Below, piece after piece: positions 7,193-13,629 of a DNA stretch of 13,629 bases. Positions within the stretch are counted from its first letter, which is position 1, and each line of letters begins with the position of its first letter. Origin of the DNA: DATLFI01 sp035524895. Lineage in GTDB: Bacteria; Acidobacteriota; Thermoanaerobaculia; Multivoradales; Multivoraceae. Below the pieces are notes generated by a model that ran no database searches, was not told where the DNA came from, and worked only from the letters and a program-made list of their open reading frames with translations. The stretch is from assembly GCA_035524895.1 (NCBI GenBank), contig DATLFI010000219.1:1-13629 (forward strand), in the 5' to 3' direction. Position numbers and translations under genes: made by a program.

Positions 7193-8664
7193 ACCCTGGC
7201 ACTTTGCTCGTCCGCTGTGATGGCGACGCCTCGCTCGGAGCGGGACACGTGATGCGCTGTCTCGCCCTCGCCCAAGCCTGGCACGACGAGGGCGGGCACG
7301 CCGTCTTCGCCATGCGCCATTCGTCGCCTCCCCTTCGCCACAGGCTCGAAGCGGAAGGCATCTCTATTCGGGTCGTTTCAGCAGATGCGGGAAGCCCGAG
7401 CGATGCGAGCTCGACGGCCGAGATCGCAGCATACGTCGAGGCTACCTGGGTCGCCATCGATGGGTACGTCTTCGGCTCCAACTTCCTTCGCGAGGTGAGG
7501 GAGAGCGTCGAGAAGCTGCTCGTTATCGACGATTTCGGCACACTCGACCCTTGCACCGCCGATCTCGTCGTGCATCCGAGCCTCGACCCCGGACCGCAGC
7601 CCACCGCTCAGAGCGACAGGCCCGTCACCCTCATCGGCGCCGCTCATGCCCTGCTCCGAAGGGAGTTCCATTCGTGGAATAACTGGGAGAAAGACCTCGC
7701 ACCGTCGGCACGACGGATCCTGGTGAGCTTCGGCGGCGCCGACACGGCAGGTCTCACTCAGCCTACGCTCGATCGCCTTTCAAAGATGGATCGTAATCTC
7801 GAGATCCGTAGTCTTCGAGGGCTGACGAGCGCTGCGGGCGAGCAACCGATCGACCACGTCCCCCGGCAGATGGCCTGGGCCGACCTCGCCGTGGCCGCCG
7901 CCGGCGGCACCGCCTTCGAGCTCGCGTTCATGGGCCTCCCGGCAGTTCTGCTCCCCGTCGCACCGAATCAGGAACCGGTCGCCGAAGCAGCGCAGGAGCT
8001 CGGCCTGGCTCGGGTCGTCGGCGCCACCGACAGCGCGCCAGACGGGATGGCAAACCTCGTTTCCTCTCTGATTGACGACGAAGAGTCCCGCCGCGGAATG
8101 AGTCGGCGAGGACGCTCTCTCGTCGATCGTCGCGGAGCGTGGCGGATCGTCCACTCGATGATCGGCACCTCCAGTCGAATCGCGGAGAACGAGGAGCTGG
8201 CGCTCCGCCCTGCAACGCTGCACGACACCCGGTCGTTCTGGGAGTGGCGCAACGATCCGGAGACTCGCTCCTCAGCCTTCAGGACCGAGCTCATCCCGTG
8301 GTCGATCCACGTCGAATGGTTCGAATCGAAACTCAACGATCCCGCGTGCCGCTTCTTCGTCGGAGAACGGGCGGCCGACGGAGAACCGATCGGCCAGGTG
8401 CGCTTCGAGAGGACCGATCCGCTGAGAGCCGAGATCCATGTCGTGATCGCCCCCCTGCACCGCCGACGGGGGCTCGGATCGCGGCTCATCGCGGAGGCCG
8501 TGAGCCAATATCTCGCCGAGGTTCCCGTCAATCGGATCGACGCATTCATCAAGCCAGAGAACGAAGGTTCGCTCCGTGCCTTCACCCGAGCTGGCTTCTC
8601 GCCCGAAGCGACGGTGCGGATCAAGGACCGTGATGCCGCCCACTACGCCAGGTCGAGAAAGTGA
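7189..8664 (+). CDS. pseG: Bifunctional PseG-PseH: UDP-sugar hydrolase fused to C4-amino N-acetyltransferase
   Basis: This 491-residue protein joins two Pse enzymes. Residues 1 to about 325 are PseG, which removes UDP from UDP-2,4-diacetamido-2,4,6-trideoxy-L-altropyranose. The motif RCDGDASLGAGHVMRC at 9-24 includes His20, the expected catalytic histidine, and is followed by AIDGY at 89-93 and FGGADTAGLT at 181-190. The GT-B-like nucleotide-binding segment AAGGTAFELAFMGLP is at 237-251. Residues about 335-490 are a GNAT acetyltransferase of the PseH/RimJ type: LALRPATLHDTRSFWEWRNDPETR is at its start, and the acetyl-CoA loop RRRGLGSRL is at 425-433. In the pathway PseH acts on the PseC product before PseG, so the domain order is opposite to the reaction order, although the two steps are consecutive. 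The start is ATG 7189, in an ATGA overlap with the cytidylyltransferase stop. No frameshift or stop lies at the domain junction, so the fusion looks genuine. Confidence 0.92.
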   Translation: MNPGTLLVRCDGDASLGAGHVMRCLALAQAWHDEGGHAVFAMRHSSPPLRHRLEAEGISIRVVSADAGSPSDASSTAEIAAYVEATWVAIDGYVFGSNFLREVRESVEKLLVIDDFGTLDPCTADLVVHPSLDPGPQPTAQSDRPVTLIGAAHALLRREFHSWNNWEKDLAPSARRILVSFGGADTAGLTQPTLDRLSKMDRNLEIRSLRGLTSAAGEQPIDHVPRQMAWADLAVAAAGGTAFELAFMGLPAVLLPVAPNQEPVAEAAQELGLARVVGATDSAPDGMANLVSSLIDDEESRRGMSRRGRSLVDRRGAWRIVHSMIGTSSRIAENEELALRPATLHDTRSFWEWRNDPETRSSAFRTELIPWSIHVEWFESKLNDPACRFFVGERAADGEPIGQVRFERTDPLRAEIHVVIAPLHRRRGLGSRLIAEAVSQYLAEVPVNRIDAFIKPENEGSLRAFTRAGFSPEATVRIKDRDAAHYARSRK

Positions 8665-9755
8665 CCGAAGAGCAAGACATGCCCTCCGATCGACAGAAGA
8701 CGCCTCGCTCCTCGATCCAGATTGGCGAAGCACTCGTCGGCGCTGGTCGCCCCGTCTTCGTGGTCGCCGAAGTCTCGGCGAACCACCGTCAGGACTTCCG
8801 GACGGCATGCGCCATCGTCGAAGCGGCCAAGGAGTCCGGAGCCGACGCCATCAAGCTCCAGACCTACACGCCTGAGACTCTGACGATCAACTGCGACCGT
8901 GACTGCTTTCGGATCGGCGAGGGCACGATCTGGGAGGGCCGGACGCTCTATGACCTCTACGCGGAGGCCTACACACCCTGGGAATGGCAGCCACGCCTCA
9001 AGGCCCTTGCCAACGAGCTAGGCCTGATCCTCTTCTCCACTCCCTTCGACTCCTCGGCCGTCGAATTCCTCGAGACTCTCGATGTCCCCGCGTACAAGAT
9101 CGCTTCATTCGAGCTCGTTGATCTCCCTCTGATCCGCACGGCCGCGGCAACGGGAAAGCCGATCATCCTCTCGACTGGGATGGCCACGCTCGAGGAGATC
9201 GACGAGGCGGTCCGGACGGTTCTCGAGGAAGGGAACGACTCTCTGGCCCTCCTCAAGTGCACGAGCGCCTATCCGGCTCTTGCCGAGGAGATGAACCTGG
9301 CGGGGATCGCGCATCTTCGAGAGACGTTCGGAGCACCGGTCGGTCTCTCCGACCATACGCTCGGCACGACCGTGCCGATCGCCGCCGTCGCCCTCGGGGC
9401 GGCGATCGTCGAAAAGCACCTCACCCTGTCGCGAGACGACGGTGGGCCAGATGCGGCCTTCTCGCTCGAGCCAAAGGAGTTTCGCGAGATGGTGGAAGCG
9501 GTCAGAACCGTGGAAGCCGCCATCGGATCACCCAGCTACGAGGTCGGCGCTCAGGAGCAGGCGAGCAACGGCTTCCGGCGTTCGCTCTTCGTCGTGAAAG
9601 ACATCGAGGCCGGCGAGGAATTCACGAACCAGAACATCCGCTCGATTCGCCCGGCGGACGGACTGCCGCCGAAGCATCTTCCGGATGTGCTGGGCCGTGA
9701 AGCGGTCCGTCGCCTGGAACGCGGCACTCCACTACGATGGGAGGACGTCGGATGA
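8661..9755 (+). CDS. pseI: Pseudaminic acid synthase (PseI, NeuB family)
   Basis: PseI condenses 2,4-diacetamido-2,4,6-trideoxy-L-altrose with phosphoenolpyruvate to give pseudaminic acid. The 364-residue protein has a NeuB TIM-barrel domain at about 31-285 and a C-terminal SAF (antifreeze-like) domain at about 300-364 (NIRSIRPADGLPPKHLPDVLGR). Two metal-ligand histidines, H232 in SDHTLG and H253 in EKHLTL, are spaced 21 residues apart, as in NeuB of Neisseria. KLQTYTPETLT, LYDLYAEAYTPWEW and FSLEPKEF favour PseI over sialic or legionaminic acid synthases. I chose GTG 8661 because it forms the GTGA overlap used throughout the operon. ATG 8679, seven codons inside and preceded by a purine-rich GAAGAG, is a real alternative start, since the first 15 residues are not conserved. 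The ABC permease gene follows by overlap. Confidence 0.93.
   Translation: MTEEQDMPSDRQKTPRSSIQIGEALVGAGRPVFVVAEVSANHRQDFRTACAIVEAAKESGADAIKLQTYTPETLTINCDRDCFRIGEGTIWEGRTLYDLYAEAYTPWEWQPRLKALANELGLILFSTPFDSSAVEFLETLDVPAYKIASFELVDLPLIRTAAATGKPIILSTGMATLEEIDEAVRTVLEEGNDSLALLKCTSAYPALAEEMNLAGIAHLRETFGAPVGLSDHTLGTTVPIAAVALGAAIVEKHLTLSRDDGGPDAAFSLEPKEFREMVEAVRTVEAAIGSPSYEVGAQEQASNGFRRSLFVVKDIEAGEEFTNQNIRSIRPADGLPPKHLPDVLGREAVRRLERGTPLRWEDVG
9739..9744 (+). promoter_or_regulatory. Ribosome binding site for the ABC permease gene
   Basis: GGGAGG lies 7 bases before ATG 9752. It supports that start over the in-frame ATG at 9737, which sits directly before this site and would put the Shine-Dalgarno sequence inside the coding region. 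It lies within the end of pseI. Confidence 0.65.
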
Positions 9756-10600
9756 CCACACGGGGCACAGCGACCCATGCCGTGTACACGGCCTCGGCCT
9801 CGCAACGCTTGGCCGACTGGCACGACATGGCAAGGGATCTGGTCGGAGCGGGCCCCCTGGCCTGGAGGCTATTTCTTCGCGACTTTTCTGCCAAGTACAG
9901 ACAGTCGTTGCTCGGCTACCTGTGGGCACTCGTGCCACCGGTCGTCACCGTCGGGCTCTTTGCCTACCTTTCGAGCCAACGGATCGTCAACATCCCGGAG
10001 ACCAGCCTGCCCTACCCGGCCTACGCGCTTCTCGGGATGACGATCTGGGGCCTCTTCTCGATCGGGCTAACGGCAATCACTTCGTCCCTCGGCCAAGGAG
10101 CAAACCTGGTGCGGAAGATGAGCTTCCCGAGGGAAGCCCTGGTTTGCGCCGCATTCGGCCAGGGAGCCCTGGACACCCTGCTTCGAGCGGTGCCCACGGT
10201 GATCGTCTTCGTCTGGCTCGGAGTGAGAATCCATCCCGCTGCGCTCCTCCTTCCAGTCGTCCTTGTTCCCCTCGTCTTGCTCACAGTGGGAATCGGATTC
10301 GTCCTGTCAATCGTCAACGTGGTGATCCGAGACGTGGCGAATGCTCTGCGGCTCGTTCTCCAGTTCGGTCTCTTCCTCACTCCAGTCCTCTACCCCCCAC
10401 CCGAGACGTGGCCGTTCGCCCTCATCACGATCCTCAATCCGGTGAGCTCCTTCGTCGTCGCCGCCCAGGACATCGTCGCTCGAGGAACCCTTTCGATGCC
10501 TGGCCTCTATGCGGCCTGGACGGGCTTCGCGATCCTGCTCTTCCTCGCTGGATGGCGCTTCTTCCGTCTAGCTCAACCGATCATCGCGGAGAGGATCTGA
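9752..10600 (+). CDS. wzm: ABC-2 type polysaccharide export permease (Wzm-like)
   Basis: This 282-residue integral membrane protein of the ABC-2 polysaccharide/polyol-phosphate exporter family is the channel for a lipid-linked glycan leaving the cytoplasm. The cytosolic N-terminus carries the family motif DFSAKYRQSLLGYLWALVPP at 44-63. About six hydrophobic segments follow, near residues 55-75, 90-112, 140-160, 163-190, 200-235 and 250-270. FLTPVLYP at 208-215 and the C-terminal QPIIAERI are typical of Wzm/TagG/RfbA permeases. The start ATG 9752 forms an ATGA overlap with pseI and has a strong GGGAGG upstream. The partner ATPase gene follows after 3 bases. The direct link to the Pse genes suggests that the exported glycan contains Pse. 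Whether it is an O-antigen, a capsule or another surface polymer cannot be told here. Confidence 0.92.
   Translation: MTTRGTATHAVYTASASQRLADWHDMARDLVGAGPLAWRLFLRDFSAKYRQSLLGYLWALVPPVVTVGLFAYLSSQRIVNIPETSLPYPAYALLGMTIWGLFSIGLTAITSSLGQGANLVRKMSFPREALVCAAFGQGALDTLLRAVPTVIVFVWLGVRIHPAALLLPVVLVPLVLLTVGIGFVLSIVNVVIRDVANALRLVLQFGLFLTPVLYPPPETWPFALITILNPVSSFVVAAQDIVARGTLSMPGLYAAWTGFAILLFLAGWRFFRLAQPIIAERI
10588..10595 (+). promoter_or_regulatory. Ribosome binding site for the ABC ATPase gene
   Basis: GGAGAGGA at the end of the permease gene ends 8 bases before ATG 10604. The site overlaps the last permease codons, so the two exporter subunits are likely made together. Confidence 0.6.
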
Positions 10601-10603
10601 GCG

Positions 10604-11899
10604 ATGTCCGACGCCGCCATCGCAGTCCGCGGGCTGTCGAAGAAGTTCTCGAAGACCCTGCGGGCCACCATGCGCAACGGTGCCATCGATCTCGCGCACA
10701 CGGCGCTCGGCGCACAACACCCGAGGGATCACCTGCGAAGAGGTGAGTTCTGGGCCATCCGCGACCTCTCTTTCGACCTCCTCCGTGGAGAGTGGCTCGG
10801 CGTCGTCGGGCCCAATGGCGCCGGCAAGAGCACGCTCCTCAAGTTGCTTAGCGGGATCCTGCGCCCGGACACCGGATCGATCGAGCTCCATGGGAGGGTT
10901 TGCTCTCTCATCGAGCTCGGCGCGGGGTTCCACCCCATGCTCAGCGGCAGGGAGAATATCTACCTCCAGGGATCGATGATGGGATTCGCGCGAAGTGAGA
11001 TCAACGAGAGGATCGCTGCGATCATCGAGTTCGCCGGTATCCCTGACTTCATCGACACGCCGGTCAAGTTCTACAGCTCCGGGATGCACGCGAGGCTCGG
11101 CTTCTCGGTCGCGATTCACTTCGAACCCGATATCCTCCTCGTCGACGAAGTGCTCGCGGTGGGCGACAGGTCATTCCAGGAGAAATGCATGCGGGCGATG
11201 CAACTGCTTCGTTCCGAGCGACACGCGGTGCTGATGGTCACCCACAGTCTCTACCGGGTCGAGGCACTCTGCGACCGAGCCCTCTGGCTGGAGGAGACCG
11301 GATGCAAGATGATCGGCCCCGCCCTCGAGGTCGTCGGGGCCTTCCTCGACGACCAGGATCGGCGCGTCGAGGAAGAGACGGCAAGAGGAGCCGCTCCGGC
11401 AGCGGGTGAGCCCGCGCCGCTAATCCTCGAAGGGATCGAGGTCTTAGCCGACGACGGATCGCCGCGAAGCACTTTCGCGCCAAACGAGTCGTTTACCGTG
11501 CGCCTGCTCCTGCGGGCTCGCGAAGCCATCGAACGACCCTATTTCAACCTACGCGTCCTCGACCGCGGCTTCGGAATTATCGACGCCAGCATGCTCGTCG
11601 ACGGTAGCCCGATCGCGCTATTTGACGAAGGACCGGGAGCGGTGGAGTGCCACTTCCCTCCGCTCCCGCTGGCGCCGAGGACGTATGAGCTAGCCCTCTT
11701 CGTCCGTGGGCCGGATGGGGTCACGCCAGTCATCCCCCTACGAAACATTGGTGCCTTCCGGATCGCAGGCCCCGAGCCCACCTATGCCGCGCTCGGGGGT
11801 CCGATGGCCCTCAACCTCATCCGACAAGGCTGTCCCCTTCGAGTGGAGACCGAATGGTCCTTTTCGCCGGCCAAGCTCGCCAGGGGTGCCGCCCGATGA
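10604..11899 (+). CDS. wzt: ABC polysaccharide exporter ATPase with C-terminal substrate-recognition domain (Wzt-like)
   Basis: This is the ATP-binding subunit that powers the permease encoded before it. In the 431-residue protein, Walker A is GPNGAGKST at 69-77, the signature motif is the degenerate YSSGM at 157-161 usual for this subfamily, Walker B is ILLVDE at 177-182 and the H-loop His is 214. The longer N-terminal stretch before FWAIRDLSFDL at 49-59 is normal for Wzt/TagH proteins. A charged, Ala/Glu-rich linker near 245-268 leads to a beta-rich C-terminal region (about 270-425) of the Wzt_C type. In E. coli O8/O9a that domain binds the modified non-reducing end of the glycan and sets when export occurs. 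A similar domain here suggests export of a finished, terminally modified chain. The stop overlaps the methyltransferase start. The ATPase call is certain; the carbohydrate-binding role of the tail is inferred from family and length. Confidence 0.92.
   Translation: MSDAAIAVRGLSKKFSKTLRATMRNGAIDLAHTALGAQHPRDHLRRGEFWAIRDLSFDLLRGEWLGVVGPNGAGKSTLLKLLSGILRPDTGSIELHGRVCSLIELGAGFHPMLSGRENIYLQGSMMGFARSEINERIAAIIEFAGIPDFIDTPVKFYSSGMHARLGFSVAIHFEPDILLVDEVLAVGDRSFQEKCMRAMQLLRSERHAVLMVTHSLYRVEALCDRALWLEETGCKMIGPALEVVGAFLDDQDRRVEEETARGAAPAAGEPAPLILEGIEVLADDGSPRSTFAPNESFTVRLLLRAREAIERPYFNLRVLDRGFGIIDASMLVDGSPIALFDEGPGAVECHFPPLPLAPRTYELALFVRGPDGVTPVIPLRNIGAFRIAGPEPTYAALGGPMALNLIRQGCPLRVETEWSFSPAKLARGAAR
11882..11886 (+). 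promoter_or_regulatory. Ribosome binding site for the methyltransferase gene
   Basis: AGGGG lies 9 bases before ATG 11896, inside the last codons of the ABC ATPase gene. It supports that start over the upstream in-frame GTG codon at 11854, which lies within the ATPase gene. Confidence 0.5.
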
Positions 11900-12693
11900 A
11901 ACGAATGGTCGACCAGGCGAAGGTGGCCGCGAGGCAGCGCTCCCGATCCCTGCTACGGAGGCTCGTGGCATCGATCGGCCGGCTGGGGATCCTCCCCCCG
12001 GACCTGATCTGCGCGCTTCCGGGAATCGAGGTCGACGACCTCAGGGCCATCGGGATCGACCTGCCGAGCCAGTACTCTCGGCGCCTCGCCTGGTCCTATT
12101 GGCGGACTCGGAATGAGCGTAGCGAGAACGCCCCGGGATCGTACCTTGGCGCCGTAGCCCGCAGCGCGTACCTAGTGTCGCTCATCCCCCCTCTCCCACC
12201 ATCCGCCGCCATCCTCGAGCTTGGGTGCAACGTAGGGCGCAACCTCGAGCACCTGCGGGCAAACGGATGTTCCCCCCTGACGGGCATCGAGATCAACCCT
12301 CAGGCGCTCGAGATCTTGAGGAGAGAGTATCCCGAGCTCGGGACGTCAGCCCGGATCCTCGAAGGCCCAATCGAACACCACATCCGCCGCCTCGCCAAGG
12401 GAGAGTTTGATCTGGTTTTCACCATGGCTGTCCTCGAGCATCTTTCCACCCAGTCGGAGTTCGTCTTTCGCGAGATGGTCCGAGTGTCGTCGAAGTACGT
12501 GTTGACGATCGAGGACGAGGAAACCCAAGGACGTCGCCATTTTCGGCGCGACTATGGCCAGGTCTTCCGGGGGCTCGGGTGTGAGGAGCTAGTCGCAGAT
12601 CGTGACTGCGAGCGGATCGACCTGGCCTTCCGGGGCTATGTCGCCAGAGTATTCTCCGTGCCTGGCCACCGTCATGACCTAGTCCCCTCATGA
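11896..12693 (+). CDS. Class I SAM-dependent methyltransferase
   Basis: This 265-residue protein has a Rossmann-type methyltransferase core. Motif I is ILELGCNVGRNLEHL at 106-120. An acidic residue after the second strand is in GIEINP (E132), and FDLVFTMAVLEHL is the motif IV/post-motif strand. About 100 residues precede the core, with a basic N-terminus (KRMVDQ, RQRSRSLLRR). No signal peptide or membrane span is visible. The acceptor cannot be read from the sequence. Its place directly after the Wzt-like gene, overlapping by ATGA, suggests that it methylates the exported glycan, either as an end cap or on the nonulosonic acid. It is not a WbdD homologue by sequence: the kinase domain is absent, so any analogy is functional only. 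The enzyme class is well supported; the role is inferred. Confidence 0.85.
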   Translation: MKRMVDQAKVAARQRSRSLLRRLVASIGRLGILPPDLICALPGIEVDDLRAIGIDLPSQYSRRLAWSYWRTRNERSENAPGSYLGAVARSAYLVSLIPPLPPSAAILELGCNVGRNLEHLRANGCSPLTGIEINPQALEILRREYPELGTSARILEGPIEHHIRRLAKGEFDLVFTMAVLEHLSTQSEFVFREMVRVSSKYVLTIEDEETQGRRHFRRDYGQVFRGLGCEELVADRDCERIDLAFRGYVARVFSVPGHRHDLVPS

Positions 12694-13629
12694 AGCGATT
12701 TCTCGTCATCAAGAATGAGACCGATCTCGATCGAGTCCGACGGCTCCGGCCGCGGTTGCTCGATGACGCCACCGCTCTCGCGGTTTCCCCCCTGGCGGTC
12801 CTTCTCCTGCGTCAAGGTGGGCATGAACCTGTCACACTCTTCGACTACCTCCGGAGCGTCGACCTGGCCGCCATATACGACGATGCCGCCGGTGCGGCAG
12901 CGGGCTGGTTCGAGGTTCTCGACGGCGACCTCACGACCGAGGAGAGAGAGCTCTTCGGCTGCCTCGAAATGGATCTGTTCGAGCTGTTCGCGCATGCGAC
13001 CGCGGCCGACCGAGCTCTCGATCGGCTTCTCTCAGAGCACGGTAGGGCTGTCTTCCACCTCTTCGAGCCGCCAGGGGTGGCATGCATCGGCACGATGGCT
13101 CTTTTCTGTCGCCACCCGGTCACGGAAGCGGTGATTCGCTATCGCGCCGCCAAGGGCGAGGCTTTCATCGAGTGGATACGACCGCTCCCGGCCATGGATC
13201 CCCGCCGATGGGTGCATGGACTCCTCAGAAGAATGCTGCCAACAAATCCACTACGCCACGAACGGGTGCTCCCGGAATCCCGGAAGGACCTCGAGCGCAG
13301 TTGGCCTCCTCGACTCGCTGAGGCCGGGAGCCGTGACCAGCACCTCCTCCTCGTCGGCAATGCCCACAATCTCCGAACGTTGTTCACCGTACTCGCGAGT
13401 CACAACGAGGGAGGGATCAGCCGCATCAGCGCCCTCAACCTCGACGACGGTCTTCCCTCCTTCGAGGAGCGTGCGGGGCTCTCCGGCGAGGGCGAGTACT
13501 ATCGCCTTCGTTCAATTCCCATCGACGCCGACCAGAGGGCTTTGTGGAAGAGCCGCCTCTGGGAGCTTGGGCAGAGGTTCTCGCGGCTCAGGCTCGAGTC
13601 ACCGGAGCCGGAGCTGGCAAACCCGTACC
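12690..13629 (+). CDS. Unrecognised protein, N-terminal part (3' end outside window); possible glycosyltransferase
   Basis: A frame opens at ATG 12690, in an ATGA overlap with the methyltransferase stop, and stays open for 313 codons to the right edge, so this is an incomplete gene of at least 313 residues. The start MKRFLVIKNETDLDRVRRL is followed by ALAVSPLAVLLLRQGGHEP, which reads like alternating strands and helices of a nucleotide-sugar-handling or surface-glycan protein. Residues 100-125 are rich in acidic helix. Around residue 218, HLLLVGNAHNLRTLFTVL looks like the first beta strand and helix of a GT-B-like domain. I do not recognise the family. No membrane helix or signal peptide is clear. 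Its place after the exporter and methyltransferase fits a glycosyltransferase or polymer-modifying enzyme of the same glycan, which the window otherwise lacks. This is context, not proof. The weak Shine-Dalgarno suggests translational coupling to the methyltransferase. Confidence 0.6.
   Translation, partial: MKRFLVIKNETDLDRVRRLRPRLLDDATALAVSPLAVLLLRQGGHEPVTLFDYLRSVDLAAIYDDAAGAAAGWFEVLDGDLTTEERELFGCLEMDLFELFAHATAADRALDRLLSEHGRAVFHLFEPPGVACIGTMALFCRHPVTEAVIRYRAAKGEAFIEWIRPLPAMDPRRWVHGLLRRMLPTNPLRHERVLPESRKDLERSWPPRLAEAGSRDQHLLLVGNAHNLRTLFTVLASHNEGGISRISALNLDDGLPSFEERAGLSGEGEYYRLRSIPIDADQRALWKSRLWELGQRFSRLRLESPEPELANPY

Noticed and set aside
10604..10760. Extra N-terminal segment in the ABC ATPase as an inserted or fused domain
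   Set aside because: A longer stretch before the FWAIRDLSF strand is normal in Wzt/TagH ATPases, so it is not an anomaly.

Overview
This window is one continuous plus-strand operon from a high-GC bacterium (roughly two thirds G+C by eye, with strong G/C preference at third codon positions). Its clear content is the making and export of a nonulosonic-acid surface glycan, most likely pseudaminic acid (Pse). A Wzm/Wzt-type ABC exporter points to a polysaccharide-exporting, probably Gram-negative cell. The sequence alone does not identify the phylum.

Layout. Positions 2-814 hold the C-terminal end of a TPR-like protein whose start lies outside the window. After the only real gap (59 bases) comes a compact run of genes. 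874-2559 is a fusion of a Gfo/Idh/MocA sugar dehydrogenase and a left-handed beta-helix N-acetyltransferase. Then follow PseB dehydratase (2563-3546), PseC aminotransferase (3543-4742), a second Gfo/Idh/MocA oxidoreductase (4739-5743), an SDR oxidoreductase (5740-6486), an SpsF-type cytidylyltransferase (6488-7192), a PseG-PseH fusion (7189-8664) and PseI synthase (8661-9755). The export and finishing module follows: ABC permease (9752-10600), ABC ATPase with a C-terminal extension (10604-11899), a SAM methyltransferase (11896-12693) and an unrecognised protein that runs off the right edge (12690 onward). The last gene has no stop codon in the window.

How the genes work together. PseB and PseC turn UDP-GlcNAc into the 4-amino-4,6-dideoxy altrose derivative. 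The PseH half acetylates N4, the PseG half removes UDP, PseI condenses the sugar with phosphoenolpyruvate, and the SpsF-like enzyme is the only candidate to make the CMP-activated donor. Every step from UDP-GlcNAc to CMP-Pse therefore has a candidate in the window. The dehydrogenase-acetyltransferase fusion and the Gfo/SDR pair are extra: they suggest a second amino sugar or a modified Pse. The ABC pair would export a lipid-linked glycan, and the methyltransferase next to Wzt could cap or decorate it.

Nearly all junctions are 4-base ATGA/GTGA overlaps or gaps of 1-3 bases, so the genes are probably co-transcribed and translationally coupled. I saw no RNA gene, CRISPR array, insertion sequence, long repeat or convincing terminator.
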